DNA of 60,283 nucleotides. It comes from Neocallimastix lanati (nom. inval.) (Eukaryota > Neocallimastigomycota > Neocallimastigomycetes > Neocallimastigales > Neocallimastigaceae). The number at the start of each line of letters is the position of its first letter. The stretch's first letter is position 1. Of this stretch, positions 12,330 to 26,469 are shown piece by piece. The notes under the pieces were generated by a model that worked only from the letters and a program-made list of their open reading frames with translations, made no database searches and was not told where the DNA came from. The position numbers and the translations under genes are program-made. The stretch lies in contig JACVTC010000036.1 in assembly GCA_016946835.1 (NCBI GenBank), positions 1,350,001 to 1,410,283 on the forward strand, in the 5' to 3' direction.

Positions 12330-13237
12330 AAAACGTTGATACGTCCTTAAGGGAATTGACTTTAGTATTAATATTCATATAATTAAAAGTAGCTTAATAT
12401 ATATATGATATCGATATTTTATAACATTATAGCAATATAATGTTATAATATATTAATAATAATTATGATATAAATTATGAGATATATACAAACACTTCAA
12501 TTAACCATTATATAACAGGTATGAATTTATAATTATTTTATTGAGATCTATATATTTCATATTGTTTACAACAATTTACCATAATATTTATACTTATCAT
12601 TGAACACTGATATAAATTTTTTTTTTCTTTATTATATTTATTAACTTTTGATTTTTTTTTTTTTTTTTTTTTTTATGTTATTATTTTTACATATATTTTC
12701 TATAGGAAGGATAAAAATAAATAAATAAAATTAAATATATTTATATAAAATAAAATGCTAACTAGTATTTTAATATAATTAATATATGAATATATAGTAA
12801 ATATAATTATAATAGAATGAGCTTTATAATAAAATATAAACTATTTTTTACTTTTTCTTTTTTCAATATAATATTATGAATTAAATAATGAAATAATAAT
12901 AATAATAATAATAATAATATTAATAATAATATCATAATATTATATATCTAATAAAAAGAAATATTTCTTTTTTTTTTTAAAAAAATATATATATATATAT
13001 ATAATTTAATAATATTAATTATATAGTATAAATTTAAAATAATATGATTACTAAATATTTACTTTAATTATATATACATTGTTGAATATAGTTTTACTTT
13101 AATTATTTATTCTTATTTTTTTATTTTTATTTTTATTTTATTTTTTTTTTAGAAAATTTTTATTTTATTTCATTTATTTTATGTAAAATGAAATTATTGA
13201 TATTGATTGCTACAAGAGTAATTGTTCATATTTCATT
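12330..13237. other. AT-rich intergenic region
   Basis: Simple-sequence DNA with (AAT)n and (AT)n tracts; nothing coding is seen. The last part is presumably the 3' UTR of the minus-strand coiled-coil gene. Confidence 0.4.
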
Positions 13238-14211
13238 TTAAGCAAGTAACTGTTTTTTTAATTCTTCTATTAATTCCTTTTTTTCTTGTAGTTCTGTTTC
13301 AATAAATCCCTTTTGTACTACAACATCATATAATTCACTACGAATTTCTTCAACTTCTTCCGGACTAACCCAATCTTCACGTTCTTTCAAAGCATCAAAT
13401 ACTTCATGATATTCTTTAATTTCATCATATAATTCTTTTGTTTCTGATTGTTTCTTTTCCAAAGCTTCATTTTTTTCATTAAGTGCAAGTGTTAAATTTT
13501 CAACTTGTTTCTTTAAGTCATTAATCATTACTTCATATTCTGATAATGATTCTTTATTAGAATTACCGGAAACAAGAGTATTTAAAGAATCATTAGATGC
13601 CTTCATCTTTGAACTGTCGTCTTCTAAAGAAGCTTCAACATATTCTTTTTCATGATTATCTTTTGCTCCTGATTTTACTCCTGCTGCTATCAAAGCTTCT
13701 TCTATTTTTTCTTCTACTTCTTCTGGTGGAATCCAATTTTCTCTTTCAACTAACATATTTACTACATCGTTAAGATTACTTATATCATCAACTAACTCAT
13801 CTTTTTCTTTTTTGACTTCTAAAAATTCTTTATTTATTTTTGCATTATCAATCTCCTTTTGATTTAAACTATTGGATAATTCATCATTTTTTTTAATGGC
13901 AATTGCTAATTTTTCTTGTAACAACTTATTTTCTTTTTTTATATTATGATATTCTTTTGAAAGTGGCGTTAATGATTCATTTTCAAAAATTTTTTTATTC
14001 TTATTATAATTTTTATACGTTGATTGTTTTAAATATTTTTCACCCTCTTGTATTTGAGATTTAGTTAAAAATCCTTCATAAAATTCTATTTTTTTAATTA
14101 ATTTTTGTATGAATTGTTCATGACCATTGCTATCTTCCTCCTTTATAATAATAAATTCCATTAATTTTTTACATAATATAAAAAGAATATTAATTTTTAT
14201 TTTTATTTTTA

Positions 14212-14244
<33 letters not shown>

Positions 14245-14858
14245 TTATAAAATTTATATTTAATTATCCTGAATAAAATGATTACCTTAATAAATGAAAG
14301 GTCTATTATAAAAATTGAGATTATTTATAAAATGTTTATAATAATAAACATATATAAATATAACAATAAATCATTTACAGGTACATTATTATGAATTTTC
14401 ATAATATATATATAATAAAAAAAAAAAAAAATATTAATACTTACTTAAATCACTTTTTTCCAGAGGACTGAATTCCAATATATTATTGTCACTGAGTGAT
14501 TTTATATGTAAACCACGTTTCTATTTTTAATATATAAATACATGAATATATAAAAATAATCGTTAATTATCAATTCTATTTTTTTTTTTCTTTTTTAAAA
14601 AAAAAATTAATAATATATTATATTAATAAATTCCATTTATTATTTCAATTATTATTAATAGTATCATATCATTAAATGTTAAAAATAGTATTAAATAAAT
14701 AAATAAATTTAAAACTATAAAAAAAAAAGTATATATATAATTACTTCACTACTATTTTGCATTTGTTCCTTCCTTTTCTCATATTGTTTCTTATTAACTT
14801 TAGGAGATTTCCATTGAGAAACATTAATCTTTTTTGATAAAACGTTTTCTTTATTCAT
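13238..14858 (-). CDS. Coiled-coil protein, three predicted exons
   Basis: Predicted exons on the minus strand: 14858-14745, 14520-14445 and 14133-13238, joined by GTAATT..AAATAG and GTAAGT..GGAAG introns in compatible phases. The product is about 361 residues. Exon 1 begins MNKENVLSKKINVSQWKSPK, a basic segment. Exon 3 is dominated by Lys/Glu/Leu heptad-like coiled coil. Two copies of an internal motif occur, ERENWIPPEEVEEKIEEAL at about residue 195 and EREDWVSPEEVEEIRSELY at about 318, so an ancestral unit was duplicated. I recognise no family; a structural or cytoskeletal scaffold role would be a guess. The exon 3 acceptor is the least certain: an ATG at 14161 would also give a 307-residue intronless protein. 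Confidence 0.65.
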
Positions 14859-16211
14859 TTTTTTTGAAAAAAAAAAAATTAAAAGAAATAGATTATATAA
14901 TAATTTAAATAGGGTATATTATTTATTTAAAAATATTTTTGAAAAAAAAAATAATTATAAAAGTAAATACAATAATAAAATAAATATTTATAATTCTTTA
15001 TTTAAAAAAAATAAATATATTATAAATTCTTAATTTAAAAGAAAAAAGAAATGTATTATAAAAATTTTATTCGTTATTTAGTATTATTTAATATTATTTA
15101 ATAATTAAGAAGATTAAAAAAATATATATATATATATAGAAAATATGGACAATTTTTTAAAAAAAAAATAATAATAAATAAATTTAAGTAGGACAAAAAA
15201 TTCAGGTTTACAATTAAAACATATTTAATTTACTATTTTACTTATTTATTTATTTATTTACTTATTTATTTATTTACTTATTTATTTATTTATTTACTTA
15301 TTTATTTATTTACTTATTTACTTATTTACTTATTTAAATATTTATTTACTTTTTCATTTATTCATTTACTAATTATTATACAATTTACTATTTTTTATTT
15401 TATTTTATTATTATTGTTATTTTATTTTATTTTTATTTTATTTTTATTTTTTTTTTTTTTACTTTTTTTTATATAAATATTTTTTTTAATATATACAAGT
15501 ATTTTTTTTTTTTTTTTTTTTTTTATTTTATTTTAATCGATTTTATTTTCACTATTTCATAAATATTTAAAAAATGAAACGAAATGAAATATTGTATAAA
15601 TGTATATTATATAAAAATGAAGAAAAAAAAAAGTTTTTATACATATTTTCTAATTATATATATATATCCTTTTTATTGTTTTACATATAATAAGGAAAAA
15701 ATTTTTTTACAATTTTTTAATAAATAATAACAATAAAAAAAAAAAAGATTGTTAAAGATCATTTTTGAAAAATTAAATATATTTTGAATTTTTACTTATT
15801 TAAAATGTATATTTAGAATAATACTGTTTTTCTATTCTCTTTTCTAGAAATATAAATATGTATTTTTGTGCTTTATTTTTTAATATATATATATATATAT
15901 ATAAACATTTTTTTATATCTTTAGGATAGTTACGATAATTAAGAAAAGATGATGTAAAAACAAAAAAAAATAATAATATGAAAATATTTATAATTAAAAT
16001 TTGGTTTTAATTTGGTTTCAATTTGGTTTCAATTAGGTTTCTATTTGATTTTAAATAAAAGTTTTTTTTTTTAATTCTATTATTCAATATTTCAATATAT
16101 TATCAATGAATCCAACAAGAGTATATTAATCTTTTTTATAACCTTGATTTTTTTGTCCTCTTTTTTTTGTATTGAATAATTAAAACATTTTTTTTTTTTT
16201 TATTATTATTA
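14859..16211. other. AT-rich intergenic region
   Basis: It contains a (TTTA/CTTA)n repeat (about 15238-15340) and poly-T tracts. At about 16005-16055, GGTTT-CAATTTGGTTTCAATT units are repeated four to five times. No gene is seen. Confidence 0.4.
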
Positions 16212-17042
16212 TTATATTGAAAATTCATGACTTTTATCATTTTCTGGTTCAGGAACCAAATACTTCTCATTAATTGGTTTATGGTTATTATTAATAACCT
16301 GTAATTCAATAGCAGTTTCATCTTCTGAAATATCGGCAGTTTCATTATCACTATTATAATTTTCATATCGTTCATACGAAGTTAATTTATGATCATTACA
16401 AAAATTAGACACTTCCGATCTTGAAAAAGAAATTTTACTTTTTATAAAACTCCATGGGAAGAAAGAACGTCTATTATTTTCTTTTTTCTCAGTATTGGAT
16501 TGATCATTGTAACCAGATTCAGTTCTATTAATTTGATCAATTGAGGAAGGAGCAAATTTTGAACCTTCTCTTTCTTCATTAATCGTTTCTAAATTCTTTT
16601 CATTTTCTTCTTTTGTTGATGGTACCAATATGGATTTATTATTAAATTCTTGATTATTAAATTCATTTGCACTACCATTATCTTGGTTATTTATTGTTTC
16701 TTCTGATTCATATATATAAGATGGATAATCTTTTATATCTTCTTCCATTAAATCGTTTGGTACATTAACGAATTTAGATGGGTCTATTGAATGATTAAAT
16801 ACCGAATCATACTTTGAACTTGAAAAGGTGGTATATCTAGCATCATTAATATTTTGATTTCTTGCTAAAACATTATTATCCATTGATCCATTTTTTAAAT
16901 AAGTAAAAGGATTTTTGAAAGTATCAACCATCATATCCTTTATACTCTTTTTCTTTTTTATGGAATGATTAGGAACACTCTCAATAACTCCATTGGGATT
17001 TTTTACAAATGTTTGACTAATTTTTTTAGCTAAAGACTTCAT
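16212..17042 (-). CDS. Hypothetical protein, mostly disordered
   Basis: An uninterrupted frame of 276 codons starting at ATG 17042. The N-terminus is basic (MKSLAKKISQTF, then KKKKSIKDMM). The rest is rich in Asn, Ser, Glu and Asp and predicted disordered; a short hydrophobic-aromatic patch (RRSFFPWSFIKSKISF) lies near residue 195. No signal peptide or membrane segment and no recognised domain. Codon composition is balanced, unlike the low-complexity frames around it, so it is probably a real gene. A TTTATAG just upstream of the ATG could be the acceptor of a 5' UTR intron. Function unknown. Confidence 0.65.
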   Translation of the reverse strand: MKSLAKKISQTFVKNPNGVIESVPNHSIKKKKSIKDMMVDTFKNPFTYLKNGSMDNNVLARNQNINDARYTTFSSSKYDSVFNHSIDPSKFVNVPNDLMEEDIKDYPSYIYESEETINNQDNGSANEFNNQEFNNKSILVPSTKEENEKNLETINEEREGSKFAPSSIDQINRTESGYNDQSNTEKKENNRRSFFPWSFIKSKISFSRSEVSNFCNDHKLTSYERYENYNSDNETADISEDETAIELQVINNNHKPINEKYLVPEPENDKSHEFSI

Positions 17043-18016
17043 TTTTTATCTATAAATTTTAATATATAAACTTAAATAAATTAATAGTAACTTTTATTTT
17101 CAGATAAAATAAACACTTTATTGTGATTATACTTAAAATATATAAATTTGCTTAATTATTTATATAATTTATATAACAAAATAGTTAAAACTAAAAAAGC
17201 AGTAATATTTGAATTCCTCTGAAATTAAAATACATATTATGAAAAAAAAAAAAAAAAAAAAAATACTAAAAAAGAATAATTCAATTATAATTCTTTACGA
17301 TAGTATGAAAAAATAATCTTATTTTTTCAATTAATTGTTTTGTAATTAGTTCTGTAAATTTTATTGAATAAATTGCTAAATATTATATATAAAATAATTA
17401 TAGTATTACAAAAAAATATATATTATATATATATATAATTAGTATAGATTCTTTCTCTTCATATAACAAGTAATTATTTTCATATACAATAAAATATATA
17501 TATATATATATTAAGTGTACTATTAGTGTTTAATTGACAATATTTAAAAATATAACTAATTATTTATTTAATAATATTTATTTTAAAGGTTTATTGTATA
17601 ATGCTAAAAATTTTTATTATTAAATTAAAAATTTATTTTATAATATTAAATATTTTTATGAATGATTTATAATAATTAATATTTTACTATAAGTACATTA
17701 TTAATTCCTTTATATCATTTTATACTATTTATATATTGATTAATACTCTCCTATATATAAATAATTATTCTTTATATCCCAATAACTTCTAAAATAATAA
17801 TAACATAATAAAAACATTTTATATTTACAATTATATTAGAGCTTTAAATTTAATTTTTATTTTTTTCTTAATTTGTTTACTTCATTTCTTTAAAGATTTC
17901 GGTTTTTAAAAAAAGTTTAAAAAAATAAAAAGATAGTAAACTTTAAATCAAAACCAAGAAAAAAAATAAAGGAAAAAAATATATTTTAATATTTTCCTTT
18001 TTTTTTCCCTTTTTTT

Positions 18017-18048
<32 letters not shown>

Positions 18049-18854
18049 CCTTTATTATTTTTTTTTTTAAATAGGAAGAAAATAATCGCAAAAGTATAAA
18101 AAAAATAATAATAAAGGAAAAAAAATTAATTATTCATTGATAATAATCCATATATTATGAATATATTTTAATATATTCAAGTATTCTCTTGATTTTATTT
18201 AAAATATTTCATTTGACATTTTTTTTTGGTTAATAATATATATATAATTGTATTATATTATATAATATCACATTTAATTACATTATATTTTATTATATTG
18301 TATTTTATTAAATTATAATTTTTCTTTTTTTTTTTTTTTTTTGAATTTTAATCATCATTTTCTAATTTTTTAGGTAAAAAAAAATATATTTTAATAATTT
18401 ATTATAAATATTAGAAAATATTAACAATTTTCAAATCAAATCAATAATATATTAATTAATTATTTCTTAATAATATATAATATATTTTATTAGTAATTTA
18501 GAATACTATTCAAAATAATTTATTATAATTTATTATATAATATTATATATATTATATATATTATATTTAATATTTTCATTATTATCTATAATAAAAATTT
18601 TAATTTAGCTTTTCATATATTATAATATAATGTATTATATAGAAAATTTAATACCATATTAGTAAAATAATTTTAAAATTCAAAAGATTTTGCTTTTTTA
18701 ATTAATTTTTAAAATTTTAATTGGATGATTTTATAATATCTTGAAATTAATTATATTATTTTTACTAATATATTACAATATTAATGATTATATGAGTAAT
18801 TTTATTGACAAAATTGTATTATTATTATTATTATCATTATTTTTTTTTTTTTTT
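17043..18854. other. AT-rich intergenic region
   Basis: No coding signal. Long poly-T (about 18018-18050), (TATAT) palindromes around 18535-18575 and ordinary AT-rich DNA. Confidence 0.4.
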
Positions 18855-19587
18855 AGATTGGGATGAATATTAAGGGTGGACAAATAGGGCCTCTAGCTTT
18901 CTCTCTTAAATTTATCAATAAATTCTTTACCATATATTGCTTCGGGGTCGGTTTGTACCTGTCTCTAAGCAAATATTATATGAAAAGACATTTCCTATAT
19001 GCCGCATAATACGACGGGCTTCTTTTCAGTAATCTCTTGAACCATCATTAAGGGAGTAACAACTACATTGATCCTCTCACATATCGATTACTCTCTAAAC
19101 TATCAATTGTATATAATCAAAGAATAGGAATACTTATCATGGCGAGCGAACAATCAACTTCATTTATAGGGAAAAACCTTATGGGAGAAAATTATCCAAT
19201 ATAAATTCAAGAGGTAGTCGCATGGGTCAATCCAAAAATCTTATGTTTATTAGTCCCAAGTGCTAACTACCAGTATAAAAATTGGAAAAACATTTTTCTT
19301 CTTATTCATGTAATGGCATGTATTATGCCTATGCCCCAAAAATGTTTCGAAATCAATAAATGTCATCAGTTTCACCAAAACTTGATTCACCAGCACTACT
19401 AGGAAATAATTCATTATATTATTCCATTCTTCTATAACAACAGCATCAATAGCAACAACTAATGCCTTCACCACATCAAATGCAATATTCAAGTATTAAT
19501 AACAATTCTATCTGCTAATGATAATATTAATCCAACACACGTTAATAGTATTGCTTGTGCTTCAAATTCAAAAAAAAAGCACATATT

Positions 19588-19623
<36 letters not shown>
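18855..19623. pseudogene. GC-richer relic bounded by poly-T tracts
   Basis: A compositional island, much less A+T-rich than its flanks, that starts right after a poly-T run and ends in a poly-T run of about 35. A plus-strand frame at 19140 begins MASEQSTSFIGKNLMGENYPI and then stops; it vaguely resembles the N-terminus of Ty1/copia Gag, but I would not rely on it. Another plus frame is Gln/Asn/Ser-rich with stops (QLMPSPHQMQYSSINNNS). It is most likely a dead transposon or gene fragment of unknown origin. Confidence 0.35.
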
Positions 19624-19624
<1 letters not shown>

Positions 19625-21637
19625 CATGTTTATTTGTCAGTTAAGGATCAATTATTAAATAATTAAATTCCCAATTTAGCAAAAAGATACTTGTAGTTGA
19701 CATAAAATTTTGAAAAAAATGAGATTATATTATTATTCATATCTATATAATATATATTATAATATATTATATAATTTTTTTTTTAATTTATTATTAAGGA
19801 TATATATTATTAATATATATTTAATATAGAAATAAATTTTAAAATTTTCTTTTTTTTTTTTCATTTGAAACCACGTTTTTTATTATTTTGATATTTATAT
19901 TAATGTCAAATTTACATTAATTAATGCTAAATCAGTAAATTAATTTTAGATAATTAATATAATCTTTTAAAAACTTTATATTATTAATTTTGTTCCAGTA
20001 TAATAAGATTTATATTTATTTTATTCTTAATTTATTCTTTTATATTCTTTTATTGTAATGGTTTTATTATGGTTTACACATATGAAGTAACATAAAAATA
20101 TAATATTTAAATATACCATATTATATTTAATATATCATATTATATCATAAAGTTTTTCTGAAAATGGAATTTTTTTTAATTTTATTTTATTTTATTTTAT
20201 TTTTTTTTTTTTTCTTCACATATGAAGGAAAATACACCTTCTATTACTATAATTTATCAAATATTAAATAAATGATTTATTAGCATTTTTACTCATTTTA
20301 ATTATATAATATAAACTTTATAAAAATTGTATTAAAAGCATAGCAACAAACATTAAAAGTAAAAAGTAAAAATTATATATATGTATCATATATATTAAAT
20401 ATTAATATAACCTTAATAAGAAAAAAAAGTAATATCATTCTAGATTATGATTATTATAAGACGTCATTTCTCTTAATTTAATTATATATAAAAGCTATTA
20501 ACAATCTACATTTCTTTATTCTTTTTTTAAACTGTCTTTTGCTTTCATTTATTAAATTATTAATAAGATCATTTACTCATTTATTTATATTTTCATTTAT
20601 TTTTAAATAAATTCAACCATTCACCTGTTTATTTATTTAATACTAAGTTTTTTTTTTTTTTTAGACTAGGAAGAGAATACACTTCCAGTGCTTTAATAGT
20701 AAGATATCTATTTATCTCTTTTTTTTCTTTTTTTTTTTTTTTTATTTTCCAAAATTATAATATAAATATAGATATTTTAAATAGATATATATATAGTTAT
20801 AGATATAGATATAGATATTGGTTCCACCTATAAGTATAATCTATAAAGATAAAAAATGATGAATATAAATTTAATCAACGACTAACTACAATAAATAACA
20901 AAAAAAATAAAAAAAAAGTTAAGAAATAATTTTATATGAAATTAAAATTTAAAAAAAAAAAAAAATCAAAATAATTAATTGATAAAAATGTAAAGTCTTT
21001 TATTATATCTATAGATATTTTCATAACATTAAAAATACTTAAATATATATTGATAATACTTCTTAAAAGTACTTGAAATAATTAATTAAATTAACGAAAA
21101 TATTTTAATTGTATTAATTGAAATAATAATATAATAATAATAATTATTATTATTACTATTATTTCTTTTAATTATTATTATTATTATTTTCATGATTTTT
21201 TGTTAATAATGGTCATATCATGAATACTTTTATAAAATATTTTAATTTTTAAATATTTCTTATATTAATAAAGAGAAAATAAATAAAAAAAAATTAAAAA
21301 AAAAAATAGATATACTTATTAATTAAAATGAAATAATAATAATATTATTAATATTAAAATAAATTCATATCGATTATAAAGATTGCGTAAGTTGGTTCAG
21401 TCTTAATAATATTAACAAAGTATAAAATTAAAATAAATATTATATAAATAAAATAAAATAAGGTAAAATAATATTAATAATAATTAAAATTTTATAATAA
21501 AATCAAATTAATAATAATAATGTAGAATAATCAATATATATATTATCAACTTACATTAATTAAATTTGCTTTTAATAAAATATTAAAAAAAGAATTTAAT
21601 TTTTTTTTTTTTTATTTTTATTTTATTGTATTTTGTT
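19624..21637. other. AT-rich intergenic region
   Basis: No gene seen. Contains poly-T, ATAGATATAGATAT repeats (about 20765-20820) and (AAT)/(ATT) tracts near 21125-21190. Confidence 0.4.
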
Positions 21638-23293
21638 TTAAATGAAAAGCAAAGTCAAAAGTAAGATAGCATTTAAAAGAAGTACTGATTTGAAATTAAC
21701 GCTAAGATTAAAAGCGGCAGATTCTTGAGCTCTGAGATTTCTAGTAACTTGTTTAGATGTTAAAAATTCATGAATATCACTACCTAAAGCTTCTTGAACA
21801 CGATAGGATGGGTGAAGATCATTATGCCAGAAGTGTGTTTCATCAGAAGTACCACAGTTACCATTACCAGAATTTTCACAACTATCAGTAATATTGTCAA
21901 TACCAAATTTTTCCTTATTATCCATAATATATTGGAATTCCATGAAAGAATCATATATTAAAACATTAGTATCTGGATGAGCATTAAAGAAATCTCTACC
22001 ATTGTTCTTAACTTGAATATTAAAGTAAGTAGTATCAGAACTTGTGAAATTTAATGAGTTGTTTTTGTTTAATGGAGCATTTTCAATAGTTGGAACATAA
22101 ATGAATAAGAAATGTCTAGCACCATGTTCATAAAGATCATTGACCTTTTGGAACATAGCCTTAATAATAGTATCAATAGTATCATTGCTTGAAGCACCTT
22201 GGGAACGATTTAAATAAATAATATCATTAATACCGAACCAGATAGCGAATAAAGCAGTTCTACTAGACCATCCTCTTTCTTTATTAACAGAATATAAATT
22301 ATCAATGAAATTATCATATTGAGTTACAAAAGAAGTGTCATCTTCAGCACGAGGAACACTATAATATTTTGAAAAAAAATTTTTTTTTATTTTTTTTTAA
22401 ACAAAATCAATATATTTTGGAATAAAGATAATTTCGTTAGTACATAAATAATTTATTATTTAATAGATATATAAATTGATTAAAATCTTTAATAAATTAA
22501 TAAAAAAAAAAAAAAATGATAATTGCATAGCTTGGTCAACAACAGCACCATTGTGAGCATAATCCCATAACCAGTATTTATGGTCTGGAATATCAATTAA
22601 TTTTAAAGCCCAATTCTTGCCACCATTTATTTTCTTTATACATTTATAAATAAATAGATATATATTAAATATTAATAATAATTTTTGAATACGTTTCACT
22701 ATTACTTAAATTTTATAAATAAAAAGATAATAAATTTATTAAAATATTTAGGATAATATTTGAATTTCTTTTTTTTTTTTTTCTCTTTTTTTTTTAAGAA
22801 TTAATAACAATGAAAAGAAACAAAATTTATAATTTTGTTAAAAATATTTACTTTATCATATTTCATATTCTTTAAATTGGTATGAACATCGGAATAAGCA
22901 TCACTATATTTAATTTTCAATAATTAAAATTAAAATAAATATAAATTAATTAATTAATTAATTAATTAATTATTTTTTTTTATATTATTTCACTTTCATT
23001 ATTTACTATTTTTATTAAAGTCTTCTAATAATTATATTAATTAAAACTTTATATTTTTAAATATTATTTTATTTTATCAGCAATATCAATTCAAATTTAT
23101 AAAGGAGATATATTATTTTTCCATTTTACCCAAAAACAATTAGGTCTTGCATATTAGCATAATCAAAAACAAATGTCGAATTTGTTAAATAAGCATGTGA
23201 AATATCTTGTCCTCTTAAGGCAAAACCATAAGATGGAAGAACAAACGATGTGGTCAATAATAAACTTAATGTGTTGATTAAAATGTTTTTCAT
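21638..23293 (-). CDS. Secreted SGNH/GDSL-type hydrolase-fold protein, four exons, Ala at the nucleophile position
   Basis: Predicted exons: 23293-23130, 22903-22852, 22633-22527 and 22358-21638, giving about 347 residues. A signal peptide (MKNILINTLSLLLTTSFVLP) leads. Exons 1 and 2 join to form VFGDAYSDV, block I of the SGNH family, normally GDS[YL]. Block III is present as FGINDI, a YAHNGAVVD Gly block precedes it, and FWHNDLHPS near the C-terminus supplies the His/Asp block. The last 20 residues are hydrophobic (SVLLLNAILLLTLLFI), suggesting GPI anchoring. Family members are esterases or lipases acting on polysaccharide acyl groups or lipids. Here Ser is replaced by Ala and Asp lies two rather than three residues before His, so it may be inactive. 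Intron 3 would be GC-AG (GCAATT..TATTATAG); intron 2 ends AAAG. Confidence 0.8.
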
Positions 23294-25423
23294 TTTATTC
23301 TTTAAATTAATTTTATTAAATAAAAAAAAATATTGTGTATAATTGCTACGTAAATAACTTTGATTCGTAATTTAAAAAGAAAACAGACTTTGAAATAAAT
23401 AAAATAAAAAAAAAAAAAAAAGAATTTTCAAATAATTTTTCCCTTAAAAAAAAAGATGAGTCAACAATAGTTAATATAATAATTAAAAATAGATAAAATT
23501 TTTTTTTTGAAATAAATTTTTTTTTAATTTATTGAAATGAATCAATATTTTAATATATATAAATTATATTAATAACAAATAATATGTGTTAATACTAATA
23601 TATATGAAAGCATTTATTTTTCGATGAGATAAAATATTAAAAAAATTAAAATAAAAATAAAAATAAAAATTATTAAATAAAAATTTTTTTATATTTTCTT
23701 ATAATATTTTACGTGCTTTACAAATTTAATTTTGAATATAACAAATGTAACTATAACTAATTATATATATAAATGTTATTTTTTTTTATTTGTATTATTG
23801 ATATTTTCCATATTTAAAAATTCTTTCAATCATTATTATTTGATAATATTTAATTAAAATATTATCATTACTAATAATTATAATATCAATATTATTATTT
23901 ATTATTTATTATTAAAAAGTTATTCATGATTAATTATTTATATTTACTCAATGAGTATTTATTCATTTTTTCATTTATTTATTCATTTATTTATTTATTT
24001 ATATTATTACTTATATTATGGAAATAAAAAATAAAAATAAAAATAAAAAAAAACAGTGCCATGGAAACATAATAATATAAACAAATATGGAATATTTTCA
24101 ATACTATTGGACAATATATTAATATATATGAAATAAATTTAACAAATTTGTAGAAATATTGATAATACTGAATACTATATATTATGATTATATTCAATAT
24201 AATAAGTATTATTAGTTGCTAAGTCAACAAAATTATAATCAGTTTCTGTTGACAATATATTATTGTTACTATTATTATTATTGGAATATAATTATATATA
24301 TATTAACAAATATAGAAAATATCGAAAATGGATTTTACTTAAAAAGCAAAAAAATTATGGCATTGCCTTAATAAACTAATAAAATATTATTAAATATCAA
24401 TAAATAAGTATTACGTATTATGTATTATTAAATATTAATAAATAGGCATTATTAATATTTAATAATACATAATACATAATACATAATTTTAATATTTAAT
24501 AATACATAATACTTATTTATTATGTAATTATGTAGTAATAAACAGGATAAAATATTAAATATCAATAATTAATATACATTAATGTAGCTTTTTCTTCTAC
24601 GTAAAAATGAATTAAATTATAAAAAATGATTAATCATTAAAACCAACTATTATTATATATATAATTAATTTTAAACAGAAATTAATAATTAGTAATAAAT
24701 ATATGACAAACTATAAATATAATTAAATAGTCATAAAAAAAAAAAAATAATAATGTGAATAGAAAAAAAACAAAACAAATTTATTTATTTATTTGTTTAT
24801 TCATTCATTCATTAATAAATAATTGTTAGATATTATATATATACATAAAAAGTAATGAAAAAAATAAGAAAAAATTATATGTATATTTAAATTTAATTAC
24901 ATCAAAATAATAATAATAATAATAATAATATGATTTGTTTATATTCACCAAGTTAAAATAACATTCTAATCCATAACACCAAACAAATATACAAAAATGA
25001 AAAATAAAAAAAAAAAATAAAATAAAATAAAATAATAAAAATCTATAAAAGCATAAATAATAAAGTACAATCCATAATAATTTCATATTTAATAATACTA
25101 TATGTCATTTGATAATTCTCATATAAATAAATATATTTCATAATAATTTATTATTAAGGGAAAAAATATATTTTTTGTTAATAAAAAAATATTAAAAAGA
25201 TAGACACATTAATTCAAATCTATTAAGTTAATTATTAGAAAAAAATATAATAGTTTTACTTGTTATATATTTATATTGATAATTAATTATTAATCAATTA
25301 AAAGAAATATAATAATAATGACCATATAATAATTAATTTTTTTAAGATTTAAATAATATTCTTATGTTTTAGTTTTATTTAATTTTTTGTCTAATTTAAA
25401 TATATTTATATATTTAAATTATA

Positions 25424-25457
<34 letters not shown>

Positions 25458-26469
25458 TTTTTGTTAAATGTTATTATTTTAAACTTAGATTAATAAAAGA
25501 TTTATATGATAATAAAATTTATATATTATTTATCAAAAATAAAATTTATTTTATGTATTAATTAGTATTGAAATATTCATTTAATACATATGAAAATGAA
25601 AAATAAAATTTATAGTCATTTCATAAATTATAAATTAATTGTTAATATTTAAATTTTAAAAAAGTCTTCGATTTTATATTTAAAATAGAATTTTTTTAAC
25701 TTTTAAGAATTATAAACACCTTTTAAAATGGTTTTAATTACTATTTTAATTTGTTAACATTATAAACTTTATAATGTAAATATTATAATATTTATTAATC
25801 ATTTTTTTTTAATATATAAAATAATTCTAAAAAAAATAAAATAAAAAAAGTAAAAATAAAAATTAAAAATAGAATTAGTGGAATTTTTTAGCACAGTTTT
25901 TCTGAAAGTGAAAATGTGACGTGACATATTCATATAAATTATTTTATATATATATAAATAAAATTATACTTATTTCTATAATAAGCCACATATAATATTA
26001 AATATTATTATAATTAATTATAAAATTATTTTTTAATATACCATAAAACCACATTTCTTCTTTGATTAATCATCCATTAAAATATGTAAATAATAAAAAA
26101 AATTTATTTTTAATTAATCTAAATTAAATAAATTAATTTAAATATATTTAATACAATGTATAATATATATAATATATGAATTATTAATTTAATTAATATT
26201 TTTTAAATATACTTTTGATAATTGAATAATTGATGTAAAATCAGTTTTATAATAATAAAAAAGCTCACTTTTTTTTAAAAATATTTTTTTATTTTTTTTA
26301 AAAGTATTTTTAAATAGATTTAAGAACTATAAAAAGATATATATAAATTAATAAAGGTATATTGAATTTTTTAAAAAATTATCTATATTATATTATATTT
26401 TATTGAAAAATTTCAATATTTTTTAACATTTAAATTAATATTTAATAAATAATTTCTAAAAAAATAAAG
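23294..26469. other. AT-rich intergenic region
   Basis: More than 3 kb with no gene I can support. Around 24400-24550 ATTATGTATTATTAAATATTAA-type words appear in both orientations, making imperfect palindromes. (TTTA)n, (AAT)n and poly-T runs are scattered through it. Confidence 0.4.

Noticed and set aside
19250-19492. 80-codon minus-strand frame with FIDFE, reminiscent of the RT motif FxDxxKAFD
   Set aside because: The residues after it (TFLGHRHN) do not match any reverse transcriptase, and the island carries stops in all frames; only a generic relic is supported.
24400-24550. Clustered direct and inverted ATTATGTATTATTAAATATT words, CRISPR-like at first glance
   Set aside because: Spacing is irregular and spacers are not unique; eukaryotic AT-rich palindromes.
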